Made by a program: the position numbers and the translations under genes
Part shown: one piece after another, positions 12,530 to 21,841 of the stretch
Numbering within the stretch: the stretch's first letter is position 1
Layout: each line of letters starts with the position of its first letter
IMG/VR virus record: IMGVR_UViG_3300009320_000038
Location: 1 to 42,417 of that record
DNA from: a virus
Strand: one strand, 5' to 3'
DNA: 42,417 nucleotides
Notes under the pieces: generated by a model
The model's input: the letters and a program-made list of their open reading frames with translations, nothing else
Told to the model about the DNA's origin: nothing
The model's database searches: none

Positions 12530-15346
12530 TTAGGTTGTTTTGATATATTTTACAATCGCTTTCCAATTAATTGTAGTTGCGGCTACACCTGTTACTCTAA
12601 CGTCAATAGTTTGATTTCCTGCATCAGCGTTTAAAGTACAGTTCCATGCAACATTTGATTCTAGAGAAGTAATTACAGTAGTTGCTCCTTGCTGTGTTAC
12701 ATTACCCGCAGCATTACGATAAAAACATCCTTCTAAATGATATATAGCTCTATCAGTTCCATCAGATTTTCTGCCTAATACATAAGCCTCTACTTGAAAT
12801 ACATCACCTTCAGCAACATCAATAGTAGCTATATCAGTAATTGTTGCATCTGAAGTTTGTAAATAAGTATCTCTTTCTCCCTTTACTTCAATACCTACAA
12901 TTTCATTACCATTTTCTAAATCAAGATAACCTTCATTAGTATTATCCCAAGAACAAATATTAGTTCCTAAGTTAGTTGTTACTGTTCCACCATCTAAATT
13001 GCCTTTATAATTAGTACCTTGATTATCAATTAAGAAATCATCTGTAATAGTACCAGTTATATAAGGAAGGTTTACTTGCCCACCTGCTGCACCAGCATTA
13101 ACCGTAAATCCAGCCGCTTCATTATAAAATCTTAATGTATTACCTGTAGCACTATATTCATCTGATGTTATGCGGGAATCTGTATTCATTGTAATACCAC
13201 CAGTTGGGATCCTAGTAAATACAGTTTCATTCTGTAAGGCTATACTACCCGCAGATAATATTTCTATTTTCCCAGAGCTAGCACCATCTACTACACATCC
13301 ACGATTTAGTCTAATTGTAGCGTCTCTTCCTACTTCAGCAACTATACTTCCTGCACTACAAGTAAAATATGTAGCAAGACCACGATGCACACTATCAGGA
13401 CCAGCAGTAAGCTTAGTCCAGTTACAAGTACAATACCAATATGTTAATGCTGACATTGCTCCCTGAAACCATCCACCAGTAAAATTAATATTATAGAATC
13501 TCATTACACGAATACTATTTCTTCTGCCACCATCTATATCAATAGTTGAATCATTGCTTATAAGATCTACAGTGTCTGTTGCTATTGGATTAACCCAAGC
13601 ACCACTTGAATCTTCAGACGTACACCATATATCAGTAGCATCATTGTCATATATAACTCCATATTTACCATTCAAATTACCTGATGTAAACAAAACAGTT
13701 TTACCTATATGTTCACCAGGCGTCATTCCAGCGTCAACTGTCAACTGTAAACCATTATCTCTTGAAGAAGTATTAATACTAGAGATAGTCCAATTATTAT
13801 CTACTGATGTAGTTCCATAAAAATTAATACGAGCTTGTTTAAATCCTAAAGTATAATGATTATTCCAATTAAAAGTACCAGCACTTAAATAAATATTTCT
13901 TTGTTGTTCCATGTTAATAGGAACATCTCTAAAAGCTCTATCAATAGTTAAATAAGGATAAGCAGCCGTACCATTACCAGTCGTATCATTTCCTGCTGCA
14001 TCTACATAAAGATCTACTGCTGCCGTAGCTACATCGTTCCTTTCAATGTATCCCACTTCAGTATTATCATAGATAGTTACATTTCTAGAATCTTCAACAT
14101 AACTTTCTGATGTACCATTTACTGTACAAGCATTATCATTACCACCAGTAGATACAGTACCACCATCAAATGTCATCTCAATATTTTTACCCAAGAAATA
14201 TCCTAACCAACTGCCTGTAATATTTCCAGCTAAGTAAGGCAATTGAATAGTAATATCAGAAGTATCTGCTGGTGCTACAAAACCTGAAGAACAACTGTGA
14301 AAACGTAATGTTAAATTATCTGATGCAGAATTTTTATATACTCCATTAAATCCTTGTAATTGAATACCGTTAGCATCTAAATTTGAAAAGACTACATCAT
14401 GTCCAAGAGTTAAATAAGCTCCTGCGAACAATAATCCTTTTGTTCTTGCTTGTCCATCTACTACAGAGCCATAATCTAATTCAAATCTACATTGATCTCC
14501 AACTGTCATTACATTAGACAATGTATTATTTTCTGCAAGATAACAAGTCCAAAAAACTCCTCTAGTATAAGCACCTATGGCATTTTGTTCTATATTAAAA
14601 TTACAACGAACAGATCCAAAAGTAGAATAACCTACTCCAAAATAACCACCAGTAAAATTAAGATCTTGCATTATTAAATAATCAAACTGAACACCAATAC
14701 GATCAGGAGAAGTTACATTATTATCAATTGTTGAATCTAATGTATGAAAAGCAAACGTATCTGCTGGTGCTGGATTAACCCATGCGCCTGACTTAGCATT
14801 ACTAACATAAATAGTATCTGATGTATTTTCATAAATCACACCGTAAGTATTATTCAATGAACCAGAAGTAAATTTAATATGCTGACCAACCAAAGAATTT
14901 AAAGCCCATCCTGGATCTGGAGCAACGCTAAGTATTAATCCATTATCTCTTGAAGAGGTGTTAATACTAGAAATAGTATGTGCACTTCCTACAGATGTAG
15001 TTCCTTTTATATAATGACCATTACCTACAAAAGCATTCGTCCAATTACTTGGAAATGTAAAAGAACCAGCACCTAATTGAATTGTCCTTTGATATTCTGA
15101 TCTAATTGGTACATCTTTAAAAGCACGAGCAATGGTTGCATAAGGACTACCAACTGTTCCATCTCCAGTAACATCATTGCCAGCAAGATCCACATAAACA
15201 GTTACATTAGCAGCCTCCTTGTCCCAAACATCTTCAGTAATTTCATCCATTAAAGACTGCCCATCCTCACCATTAAGATACGAGTATATATCAGATGTAC
15301 CGTTTAAGTGTTTTAATCTTGATGGTGGGATATTAACATTGTCCAT
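12530..15346 (-). CDS. Tail spike with two tandem beta-helix modules, 938 aa
   Basis: A short N-terminal region is followed by two related modules at about 49-435 and 446-825. They start YVDLAGNDVTGDGTVGSPY and YVDAAGNDTTGNGTAAYPY and share TIARAFKDVP/TIDRAFRDVP and ISSINTSSRDNGL. These DUF1565/pectate-lyase-like parallel beta-helix features are typical of phage spikes. The last ~110 residues form a separate beta-sandwich-like domain (YLQTSDATITDIATIDVAEG..). The internal duplication is clear. The protein probably recognises or cuts a surface polysaccharide; catalytic residues cannot be assigned by eye. Confidence 0.78.
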   Translation of the reverse strand: MDNVNIPPSRLKHLNGTSDIYSYLNGEDGQSLMDEITEDVWDKEAANVTVYVDLAGNDVTGDGTVGSPYATIARAFKDVPIRSEYQRTIQLGAGSFTFPSNWTNAFVGNGHYIKGTTSVGSAHTISSINTSSRDNGLILSVAPDPGWALNSLVGQHIKFTSGSLNNTYGVIYENTSDTIYVSNAKSGAWVNPAPADTFAFHTLDSTIDNNVTSPDRIGVQFDYLIMQDLNFTGGYFGVGYSTFGSVRCNFNIEQNAIGAYTRGVFWTCYLAENNTLSNVMTVGDQCRFELDYGSVVDGQARTKGLLFAGAYLTLGHDVVFSNLDANGIQLQGFNGVYKNSASDNLTLRFHSCSSGFVAPADTSDITIQLPYLAGNITGSWLGYFLGKNIEMTFDGGTVSTGGNDNACTVNGTSESYVEDSRNVTIYDNTEVGYIERNDVATAAVDLYVDAAGNDTTGNGTAAYPYLTIDRAFRDVPINMEQQRNIYLSAGTFNWNNHYTLGFKQARINFYGTTSVDNNWTISSINTSSRDNGLQLTVDAGMTPGEHIGKTVLFTSGNLNGKYGVIYDNDATDIWCTSEDSSGAWVNPIATDTVDLISNDSTIDIDGGRRNSIRVMRFYNINFTGGWFQGAMSALTYWYCTCNWTKLTAGPDSVHRGLATYFTCSAGSIVAEVGRDATIRLNRGCVVDGASSGKIEILSAGSIALQNETVFTRIPTGGITMNTDSRITSDEYSATGNTLRFYNEAAGFTVNAGAAGGQVNLPYITGTITDDFLIDNQGTNYKGNLDGGTVTTNLGTNICSWDNTNEGYLDLENGNEIVGIEVKGERDTYLQTSDATITDIATIDVAEGDVFQVEAYVLGRKSDGTDRAIYHLEGCFYRNAAGNVTQQGATTVITSLESNVAWNCTLNADAGNQTIDVRVTGVAATTINWKAIVKYIKTT

Positions 15347-15347
15347 A

Positions 15348-15812
15348 TTAAGATGCTGTTACAAAATAAGCTGTATCATCACCAGTATGAGTCAATCTAA
15401 TCTTAGCCATTCTAATTGAAGTCTGAGTAATAGTACCTCTAGCTGGTAATCTAATTGCTGTTTTATAAGCTACTCCATCAAAAGAATATTCTACATCAAT
15501 GGCTTCATCACCAGTATTAGCAATCATAAATCTTTTTGCTCTACTACCTAAATCAGTTGCTAAATCTAAAACTATAGGACTATCTCCTGCTTGAAAGGTA
15601 TTATCATTATAAGTTACACCATCAGTAGCAACGCTTGTATCTGTTGTATTAACTGAAATAACTCCATCAGCATCTACTTCAATAGCATAATATTCACCAT
15701 CATCAGGATTTAAACCATAAGCAACAACATCCTTGGCTCTTCCACCAACGTTGTGTTCTTCATTAGAACGCTTACTTGTTGTTTTAAAATCTTTTGGGTC
15801 TGCTTTACTCAT
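15348..15812 (-). CDS. Small beta-rich virion protein, 154 aa
   Basis: A charged N-terminal 30 residues precede repeated strands (EYYAIEVDADGVISVNTT, KRFMIANTGDEAIDVEYSFDG, RMAKIRLTHTGDDTAYFV). It lies between the spike gene and small late genes, and its start overlaps the previous stop (ATGA). It is likely a decoration, neck or spike-attachment protein. No family is recognised. Confidence 0.55.
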   Translation of the reverse strand: MSKADPKDFKTTSKRSNEEHNVGGRAKDVVAYGLNPDDGEYYAIEVDADGVISVNTTDTSVATDGVTYNDNTFQAGDSPIVLDLATDLGSRAKRFMIANTGDEAIDVEYSFDGVAYKTAIRLPARGTITQTSIRMAKIRLTHTGDDTAYFVTAS

Positions 15813-15967
15813 AATTTTCTAAGTGATTTTTTTAAATCTTTTAAAGCCGTATCAAATGGCTTCTCTAATTTAGGATCATACTTAATAAAAATTTCTCTTA
15901 ATACTTCTTCAGGCATTGAAGCCATCTCTTTGTCCTCATCATTTTTAATTACAATTTCTATTTTCAT
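15809..15967 (-). CDS. Small late protein, 52 aa
   Basis: ATG at 15967 overlaps the stop of the 143-aa gene (ATGA), and its own TGA overlaps the ATG of the 154-aa gene in the same way. This double coupling is good evidence of translation. The protein is charged and helical (MKIEIVIKNDEDKEMASMPEEVLREIFIKYD...). Function unknown; possibly a small assembly chaperone. Confidence 0.6.
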   Translation of the reverse strand: MKIEIVIKNDEDKEMASMPEEVLREIFIKYDPKLEKPFDTALKDLKKSLRKL

Positions 15968-16395
15968 TTCTTTAGAAACTTCTTGAAGAATGTTACTTCT
16001 TCTTTAGCTTGGCTTAATCTTATTAAAGCATATATCCTATCTAATCTTTGTAAGCTAGTCATACTATTACTTGTATTAGCTTCTTTCTCTAAATCTTTTA
16101 CTGTTGTTTTATAATCATTGTCATGCTCTTTAGCTTTCATTTCAATCCATTTGTCTATCTCAATTAATCTATCTCTGGCTTCTACTACTTGTGATCTATC
16201 TCCTGCTTGACCAAAGTCTTGATCGGAAAATAAAACTCCTAACTTCAAATGATTAGCAATCTCTGGTTCACCAAACTCATTATCAGATAAAGCATTAAAG
16301 CTTTCAGCAGGTGCACTAGGAGCTTTAGATGGAGTAGCTAATCTAATAGATCCACTATATCCCCCTAATACTTGGCTAGCAATTGATTCACTCAT
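15964..16395 (-). CDS. Late protein with helical C-terminus, 143 aa
   Basis: The N-terminal part is Ser/Ala/Pro-rich (GGYSGSIRLATPSKAPSAPAE). The C-terminal half is a predicted helical hairpin (VVEARDRLIEIDKWIEMKAKEHDND, RLDRIYALIRLSQAKEEV). It is coupled to the next gene by an ATGA overlap. Position between the glycan cassette and spike suggests a virion or assembly role. No family recognised. Confidence 0.5.
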   Translation of the reverse strand: MSESIASQVLGGYSGSIRLATPSKAPSAPAESFNALSDNEFGEPEIANHLKLGVLFSDQDFGQAGDRSQVVEARDRLIEIDKWIEMKAKEHDNDYKTTVKDLEKEANTSNSMTSLQRLDRIYALIRLSQAKEEVTFFKKFLKK

Positions 16396-16399
16396 ATTA

Positions 16400-16531
16400 T
16401 TAATCGTAATAAATTACATATCTTCCTTTATCAGTTGAACAATCTACTTCTATACCTTCACTAAAATCAATATGTTCACCAGCAGGAAACATAACAACAT
16501 AATCTGATCTACCAGTTTGTTCTGTATACAT
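16400..16531 (-). CDS. Small late protein, 43 aa
   Basis: ATG at 16531 begins 2 bases after the stop of the glycosyltransferase gene; TAA at 16402-16400. The sequence (MYTEQTGRSDYVVMFPAGEHIDFSEGIEVD..) reads as a compact beta-rich domain. It occupies an otherwise empty 138-base gap in an operon with almost no gaps. No family recognised. Confidence 0.5.
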   Translation of the reverse strand: MYTEQTGRSDYVVMFPAGEHIDFSEGIEVDCSTDKGRYVIYYD

Positions 16532-16533
16532 AG

Positions 16534-17574
16534 TTATTTATTTAATTTATTAAAACTATCAAGAAAAAGCTTTTCCCAGGTAACAGCATTGTCTTCTGCA
16601 TTATATCTTTTCTTAACCCAGTTACAAGCTTGTTTTCCTATTCTACTTCTTAGCTTATTATCGTTAATTAATAGCGTCAAGTTTTCTTCCCAGTCTTTTG
16701 TATCATTACAAATGTATCCTGTGGTACCATGTTTAACCTCAAAATACGGACGCTTATTAGACACAATAGAAACTATACCTAAGGCAGAATACTCTTCCCA
16801 TTTAATAGAACTTTTATAATCATTAAACACTTCATCATTTAATGGAGCTATAGCTATATCAATACCTAACTTCTTGAGCTTATAAGGGTAGCGATTAAAC
16901 CTACAAAACTTAACAGTCTCACACTGAAAATCAAATGGAGAGGGGATACCAAACAATACAACTTCTATCTGTCCTTTATCTATAAACTTCTTTAAAACTG
17001 GTTCTATCATTTTAAGATCATGGTAATGAGATCCACCACCAGCAAACCCAACACATAGCTTATCTCTCTTTACTCCCTTAATCTTTTTAGCATCATCCCA
17101 TAATTCATAATCAATACTATTGGGAACATAATCAATCTTATGTTTGTTAGCTAAATTCAAAGAAGCAGCAGTCTTTACATCTGCTTGTTGTAAAAAATAT
17201 TTAATTAAACTTTGTGTACTAGGCAAAACAATTTGAGGAAATACAGGATTATGAGTTGGTATTACTTCAGCATCAAGAATGTCATCCATATCATAAGCAA
17301 GAACTTTCTTATGCTTCTTAGCAAATTCAACAATAGAAACATATATCCCTGGGTGATCCATATAATATCTTTGAAACCAAATCACATCAGCCCAAGCTAA
17401 ATCTTTAGGATGTATTTTTTTAGTTCCCTTAATTACTGGGATCTTTTGTGTAATTCTAATATTATGCCCTAGTTTTTTTAAATACTTACAAGGTATATGA
17501 GTCCTATACCAATAACACCCAGAGCTTATATCATTGGGAAAGACTAATATATTTAATTTCTTTTTTCCTGGCAT
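16534..17574 (-). CDS. Glycosyltransferase, GT-B fold (GT1/GT4-like), 346 aa
   Basis: The N-terminal Rossmann-like half begins LNILVFPNDISSGCYWYR, with a DMDDILDAE acidic segment near residue 96. The C-terminal half has CVGFAGGGSHYHDLK (about 175), IDIAIAPLNDEVFNDYKSSIKWEEYSALG (about 239-267) and VSNKRPYF, the usual donor-binding face of GT-B enzymes with the acidic residue in KWEEY. It is the last enzyme of the nine-gene cassette and overlaps the GT2 gene by 22 bases. The sugar donor cannot be read from the sequence. Confidence 0.82.
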   Translation of the reverse strand: MPGKKKLNILVFPNDISSGCYWYRTHIPCKYLKKLGHNIRITQKIPVIKGTKKIHPKDLAWADVIWFQRYYMDHPGIYVSIVEFAKKHKKVLAYDMDDILDAEVIPTHNPVFPQIVLPSTQSLIKYFLQQADVKTAASLNLANKHKIDYVPNSIDYELWDDAKKIKGVKRDKLCVGFAGGGSHYHDLKMIEPVLKKFIDKGQIEVVLFGIPSPFDFQCETVKFCRFNRYPYKLKKLGIDIAIAPLNDEVFNDYKSSIKWEEYSALGIVSIVSNKRPYFEVKHGTTGYICNDTKDWEENLTLLINDNKLRSRIGKQACNWVKKRYNAEDNAVTWEKLFLDSFNKLNK

Positions 17575-18317
17575 AATTTTTGTATTATATTTTTAAATTT
17601 ATCTAATACCAGTCCCTCGTTCTTATAGTATCTTTTTGTTTCCTTTCCTCCATAAGACCTAGAACCATAATGGTAGAACCAAGCATCTGATTGACATACA
17701 ACTTTATATCCAGCCTCCCATGTCCTTAAACACCAATCCACATCATCCCAACCAAATGGTTGATACACACTAAACCAACCCAAATCCTCCCATAAAGACT
17801 TTAATGTGGTCATTCCACATCCACTAACAGCATCACATGTATTAACTTTCCTTGAAGAATACCTCATGTTCTTACCTCTTTCTTTATGCTGAAGAAAGGG
17901 ATCTTTATCTGTATCTATATATTTCATTGAATGGTTGATAGTATTATCAACAAACAATGTCTTACATCCTACAGTCCCAACCTTGTGCTTTTTAAAAGCA
18001 TCTACAATTAGCTTCAGCCAACCATCTTGTTTAAAGAATACATCAGAATTCTGATATTGAACATACTTTCCCTTCGCTGCCTTTACTCCAGCATTCATTG
18101 ATACAGTTGAATTACCAGAGTGAGGAAGCTTAATTAGTTTTGTATATAAATGTTTTTTATCAAAAATTTTACTCATATCATCAGTAGATTCATCATCAAC
18201 TAATATAACTTCATATTCCACACCAGCATCAACAGCCCTCAAAGTTTCTAAAGCTTCTGTTAACATATCAGCATCATTGTATACTGGGAAGATTAAACTA
18301 ACAATTGGTTTTTTCAT
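17553..18317 (-). CDS. Family 2 glycosyltransferase (GT-A fold), 254 aa
   Basis: Typical GT2 start (PIVSLIFPVYNDADMLTEALETL), VILVDDESTD at about 38-47, AAKGKYVQYQNSDVFF as the nucleotide-sugar and metal-binding region (NSD in place of a classic DxD), and GWDDVDWCLRTWEAGYKV as the acceptor-side motif. The last resembles bacterial rhamnosyl-type transferases that extend O-antigen-like chains. It overlaps both neighbours (4 and 22 bases). It is one of four glycosyltransferases in the late cassette. Confidence 0.88.
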   Translation of the reverse strand: MKKPIVSLIFPVYNDADMLTEALETLRAVDAGVEYEVILVDDESTDDMSKIFDKKHLYTKLIKLPHSGNSTVSMNAGVKAAKGKYVQYQNSDVFFKQDGWLKLIVDAFKKHKVGTVGCKTLFVDNTINHSMKYIDTDKDPFLQHKERGKNMRYSSRKVNTCDAVSGCGMTTLKSLWEDLGWFSVYQPFGWDDVDWCLRTWEAGYKVVCQSDAWFYHYGSRSYGGKETKRYYKNEGLVLDKFKNIIQKLCQEKRN

Positions 18318-19402
18318 TGAGATTTTATTTTATTTATAATTGCATAATCATCTTTCTCACAAGTATCTACTAATAAATCTTTTAAGTAACCTAACTTTTT
18401 TAATTCCCCAGCTACACCATGATAATTAGAATTGATAGGAACTAAAGTAACTCCTCCTGTAGTTCCTAGATTTTCATTATGTATCCTATCTAAACCATGA
18501 CCATTGCTATAAAACAAATAATATTTAGTTTTACCATTATGATATCTAAGAGCTTGTCTTAAATTAAAACCTTCATTCTCATCTAGATATTTATCAGCAG
18601 TTTCTTGCCATCTGTCATCTCTATGTTTAAGTCTTAGTTCTTGAGTTACAAATGTTTGAGCATTAAAAGATAATACTGAATCAGCACCAACTAAATGACC
18701 AAACAAAATAGCAGCACAACCTCCAGCAGAGTCTCCTATAAAAACAGTATGCTTAGGTTTCTTTTCTTCAATAATCTTTTTTAATTCATTAGCAACCTTA
18801 CTAACTGTATTAACTTCTTTACTGATTCCTTTCTGATACCAAGCATGATATTGATCTTTAAGAAAAACTTTTTTAGCATTAAGATCCTTTAATATATTCC
18901 AGAAGTTAAATCTATTACCAAGGCCACCAAAGGACACCATCATATTGTCATGTTTTGAATCAATAGTAACTATTCCTATCCCTCTCTTTTCCATCTCAAC
19001 ATTAATATATAAACTCTTATAAGTTTCATATACTTTCTCATGGTGATAATGATCTACTGGACATCTTGGAATTAATTGATGATTAAATGTTTTATGATCT
19101 AAATGAACCTTAATAGCCACGTTTTTTTCTAAAGCTATTACTCTAATACATTTGTTAGCTAGCTTAGGATCAAACTTCTCATAATTTTCTATTGTCATAA
19201 TATCACCAGACTCTTGCCATTCATACATTAAATCTTCACGCAGGAAATGAACTAAATCATAATCATCTTTTATCTGGAAATATTCAGCTCTACTAGATTC
19301 AAAAACTACATCAATATCATATTCATGTAACTTTTCTTTTAAAGCTTTATGAATCCTATGATGTCTATCATTATAGTTTTTAACTACATGGAGAATTTTC
19401 AT
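18314..19402 (-). CDS. Unusual fusion: glycosyltransferase-like N-terminus plus alpha/beta-hydrolase, 362 aa
   Basis: Residues 1-130 resemble the first Rossmann domain of the neighbouring glycosyltransferase (MKILHVVKNYND.., DDYDLVHFLRED versus MKILHVVDKRDW.., DQYDLIHFIAWP), but no donor-binding half follows. Residues about 155-340 instead look like an alpha/beta hydrolase, with nucleophile elbow FIGDSAGGCAAILFG (Ser in GDSAG, about residue 225) and a candidate catalytic His in NSNYHGVAGE near 332. It might be an O-acyl esterase or transferase acting on the glycan. The combination is unfamiliar to me. Confidence 0.6.
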   Translation of the reverse strand: MKILHVVKNYNDRHHRIHKALKEKLHEYDIDVVFESSRAEYFQIKDDYDLVHFLREDLMYEWQESGDIMTIENYEKFDPKLANKCIRVIALEKNVAIKVHLDHKTFNHQLIPRCPVDHYHHEKVYETYKSLYINVEMEKRGIGIVTIDSKHDNMMVSFGGLGNRFNFWNILKDLNAKKVFLKDQYHAWYQKGISKEVNTVSKVANELKKIIEEKKPKHTVFIGDSAGGCAAILFGHLVGADSVLSFNAQTFVTQELRLKHRDDRWQETADKYLDENEGFNLRQALRYHNGKTKYYLFYSNGHGLDRIHNENLGTTGGVTLVPINSNYHGVAGELKKLGYLKDLLVDTCEKDDYAIINKIKSQ

Positions 19403-20022
19403 TTCTTTTTGAATACATGATAACCAAGAGCATAGTCAACTGTTTGCAATACTTCAAAGTTAGGAAGCTCTTTAGTAACTTCTTCTAACGTCCAGTTAGC
19501 AACAGAGTTAAACTCATCTGGTTCCTTGTGTTGTTTAGTTATTGGTAATTGAAAAATAAAAAGTCCTTCAGACTTTAATAGTCTGTCAGCTTCTTTAAAA
19601 TATTTCTTTATTGTATCTTCTTTACAATGTTGTAAAACAATAAAAGTAAAAAAGAAATCTATTGTTCCATCTTTAACAGTGATAGAATCATCTACAGTTA
19701 AACTCCATTCTATATTCTTAGCTTTAACTTTTTCTTTTCCTTTCTCAAGCATCGTCTTAGAACAATCTACTGCTATAACTTTATCAAAGCTTTCAGCTAA
19801 ATACTTAGTCATTCTTCCATTACCACAACCAAGTTCTAATAATGTTTTATTCTCTAATTCTTTTCTTTCAGTATGACTAATTAAAACCCTAAGAAATTCT
19901 CCTACTGTTAGGATACCAGATGTCTCATATAACTTATCACTATAATGCCAACCACTGGCAATGTATCTATCCTCATTTACATTAGCAGCTTCTTCCCATT
20001 GTTCTTGATGTGTCTTATTCAT
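19399..20022 (-). CDS. Class I SAM-dependent methyltransferase, 207 aa
   Basis: Motif I TLLELGCGNGRMTKYL at about 67-82, VIAVDCSKTML (motif II acidic region), DGTIDFFFTFIVLQH (motif IV) and LLKSEGLFIFQLP (motif VI) define a Rossmann methyltransferase of the type 11/25 kind. Four-base overlaps join it to both neighbours. With the glycosyltransferases around it, an O-methyltransferase acting on a sugar or capping a glycan chain is the most likely role. Confidence 0.85.
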   Translation of the reverse strand: MNKTHQEQWEEAANVNEDRYIASGWHYSDKLYETSGILTVGEFLRVLISHTERKELENKTLLELGCGNGRMTKYLAESFDKVIAVDCSKTMLEKGKEKVKAKNIEWSLTVDDSITVKDGTIDFFFTFIVLQHCKEDTIKKYFKEADRLLKSEGLFIFQLPITKQHKEPDEFNSVANWTLEEVTKELPNFEVLQTVDYALGYHVFKKK

Positions 20023-20522
20023 TTTTTTATTGCTATTAAATTATAATGTGATGGATTATTTTGTTTTTCTCCATCTACAACAAAATCATATTTACCCCAT
20101 AAAATAGGTTTTAAATGTGTTATTTCAAAACCAGCATCCTCCAATAATATCCTTATTCCTTGATCTGAAAATCTCCAATAATCAGCAGTATGATTATCCA
20201 TATGCCTAGCTTGACCCCAACAAGCATTAACAAATAACTTACCACCTGGTTTAAGAATACGATAAAACTCTTTCACTGCTAGCCAAGGATGATGTACATG
20301 TTCCAACAAAGCTATAGCAAGAACAACATCATACTCTCCACTATCACTAGGCATAGTACAGCAATCAGCAACTAAATCTACACCATCTCTATCAACTAAA
20401 TCACAAGTAGTGTAATCAAACTTTTCTCTATACTCTTCATGGAATCTATTACCAGTACCAATATTAATAACCTTAGCTTCCTTAGGTATGCTTTCTATAA
20501 ATTCAGTATAGTCTTCATTCAT
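20019..20522 (-). CDS. Class I SAM-dependent methyltransferase, 167 aa
   Basis: ATG at 20522 gives a short overlap with the preceding gene; an upstream ATG at 20576 would overlap by 62 bases. VINIGTGNRFHEEY is the SAM loop, TCDLVDRDGVDLVADC the acidic motif, and YDVVLAIALLEHVHHPWLAVKEFYRILKPGG a type 11 signature. The WGQARHMDNHTADYWRFS segment resembles enzymes found in bacterial polysaccharide clusters. It is slightly short for the family but has all the core motifs. Confidence 0.8.
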   Translation of the reverse strand: MNEDYTEFIESIPKEAKVINIGTGNRFHEEYREKFDYTTCDLVDRDGVDLVADCCTMPSDSGEYDVVLAIALLEHVHHPWLAVKEFYRILKPGGKLFVNACWGQARHMDNHTADYWRFSDQGIRILLEDAGFEITHLKPILWGKYDFVVDGEKQNNPSHYNLIAIKK

Positions 20523-21081
20523 TTTTAAACCCTCTCCCTTCCATCTTTTTAAATGCTGCGTAAGAACATTTCTCATCCTTAATTATTATCTTAATATCTG
20601 AGATGCCAAAATGTGTACGAGCCTTTACAATTTTTTGTACCATCTCAACTAACCCAGCATACTTAGGATATTCTTCCCAGAATCCAGCAACCCAATCTTC
20701 TATTACATACCAACCACCTGGGTTCACATACTTCCATAGATTCATAAAGGTATTGAATGTTTCTTTTCTTTCATGGCATCCATCATCAACAATAATATCA
20801 AGACTACCACCACATTTAAGAGCTACATCATTTAACCTTTCATTATTGTTTTGATTACCAACGAACAAACATATACCATCACCTAGCTTTTCTTTTGGTA
20901 AAACTATATCCATCCCATATATTTTTCCTTTAGTAAAGAAATCTTTAGCCCATAATAAAGAACCACCTTTATAAACTCCTACTTCTAAATAACTTAATGG
21001 TTCACTCTTAACGTCTTTAAATAATTCCTCATACTCTTCTAACAAACCATTCTCTAATTTATCTGTATCATAATCTTTCAT
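20515..21081 (-). CDS. SAM-dependent methyltransferase, CmcI/TylF-like, 188 aa
   Basis: YLEVGVYKGGSLLWAKDFF at about 31-49, IYGMDIVLP, LDIIVDDGCHERKETFNTF and NPGGWYVIEDW are characteristic of the cephalosporin-hydroxylase/TylF-type methyltransferases. Several members methylate sugar hydroxyls of natural products and surface glycans with divalent metal. The DDGCH motif carries likely metal ligands. It overlaps neighbours by 14 and 8 bases. Confidence 0.82.
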   Translation of the reverse strand: MKDYDTDKLENGLLEEYEELFKDVKSEPLSYLEVGVYKGGSLLWAKDFFTKGKIYGMDIVLPKEKLGDGICLFVGNQNNNERLNDVALKCGGSLDIIVDDGCHERKETFNTFMNLWKYVNPGGWYVIEDWVAGFWEEYPKYAGLVEMVQKIVKARTHFGISDIKIIIKDEKCSYAAFKKMEGRGFKNE

Positions 21082-21841
21082 ATAATTTTTTCCATTTATT
21101 AATTATAAAATCCCAAGACCTATCTTCTATTTGTGATCTTGTATTAAAAGTTTTAATCGCTTCAGCTATAGACTCTACATCACGATCAACTTTAATTATA
21201 CTCTTATCAAAGAAATCTCCCTCAGCAGTAGTAATGATTGGTTTGTTCATAGCCAAGCACTCAGCTATGACAGCAGAGTATCCTTCTTTTACAGAAGCTA
21301 AAATAACTACATCAACTTCCTTATAGAAATAAGGCATTTCATCTTTTACAAAATCAGTAGCAACTTTTAAATCTGACTTCGTATTCTTACAAGCATCCCT
21401 TACTAAATGAAAGCCTTTGTATTCATCTATAACTCCTACAAAACCTACAGTAAAATTTCTTGGTTTAAACAAACTAATATCAATCCCATCTGGAATATAA
21501 CTACACTTTAACTCTTGAGCAATCTTTCTACCAACAGCTATAGTTTCTATACATCTTTTCATGGCTTCTTGAATATCAAACCAGGGTTCTTTAATATCCC
21601 AGTTACGCCATGAACATACACTCATAATAGCTTTCTTTGGCTTCACATCCCACATAGTGATAAAAGGCCAAGCAATGAAATGAATCAGATCATATTGATC
21701 TTCCATGACTTCAAAGGCTTCTTTAGAAGACTCATGCCCATACAAAATTTCAAACTGATGTTCAGGTAAATGCTTAGCTATTTGTTTAGCTATGTCTTCT
21801 AAGATCCAATCCCTTTTATCTACTACATGGAGTATCTTCAT
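21068..21841 (-). CDS. Glycosyltransferase, GT4-like, compact, 257 aa
   Basis: MKILHVVDKRDWILEDIAKQ starts a reduced N-terminal domain. The C-terminal half has FTVGFVGVIDEYKGFHLV (about 130), DVVILASVKEGYSAVIAECLAMNKPII with the GT4 E-x7-E motif (about 185-210), and EGDFFDKSIIKVD. At 257 residues it is about 100 shorter than usual GT4 enzymes, mostly in the N-terminal acceptor domain. It lies between methyltransferase genes, overlapping them by 4 and 14 bases. Confidence 0.83.
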   Translation of the reverse strand: MKILHVVDKRDWILEDIAKQIAKHLPEHQFEILYGHESSKEAFEVMEDQYDLIHFIAWPFITMWDVKPKKAIMSVCSWRNWDIKEPWFDIQEAMKRCIETIAVGRKIAQELKCSYIPDGIDISLFKPRNFTVGFVGVIDEYKGFHLVRDACKNTKSDLKVATDFVKDEMPYFYKEVDVVILASVKEGYSAVIAECLAMNKPIITTAEGDFFDKSIIKVDRDVESIAEAIKTFNTRSQIEDRSWDFIINKWKKLYERL

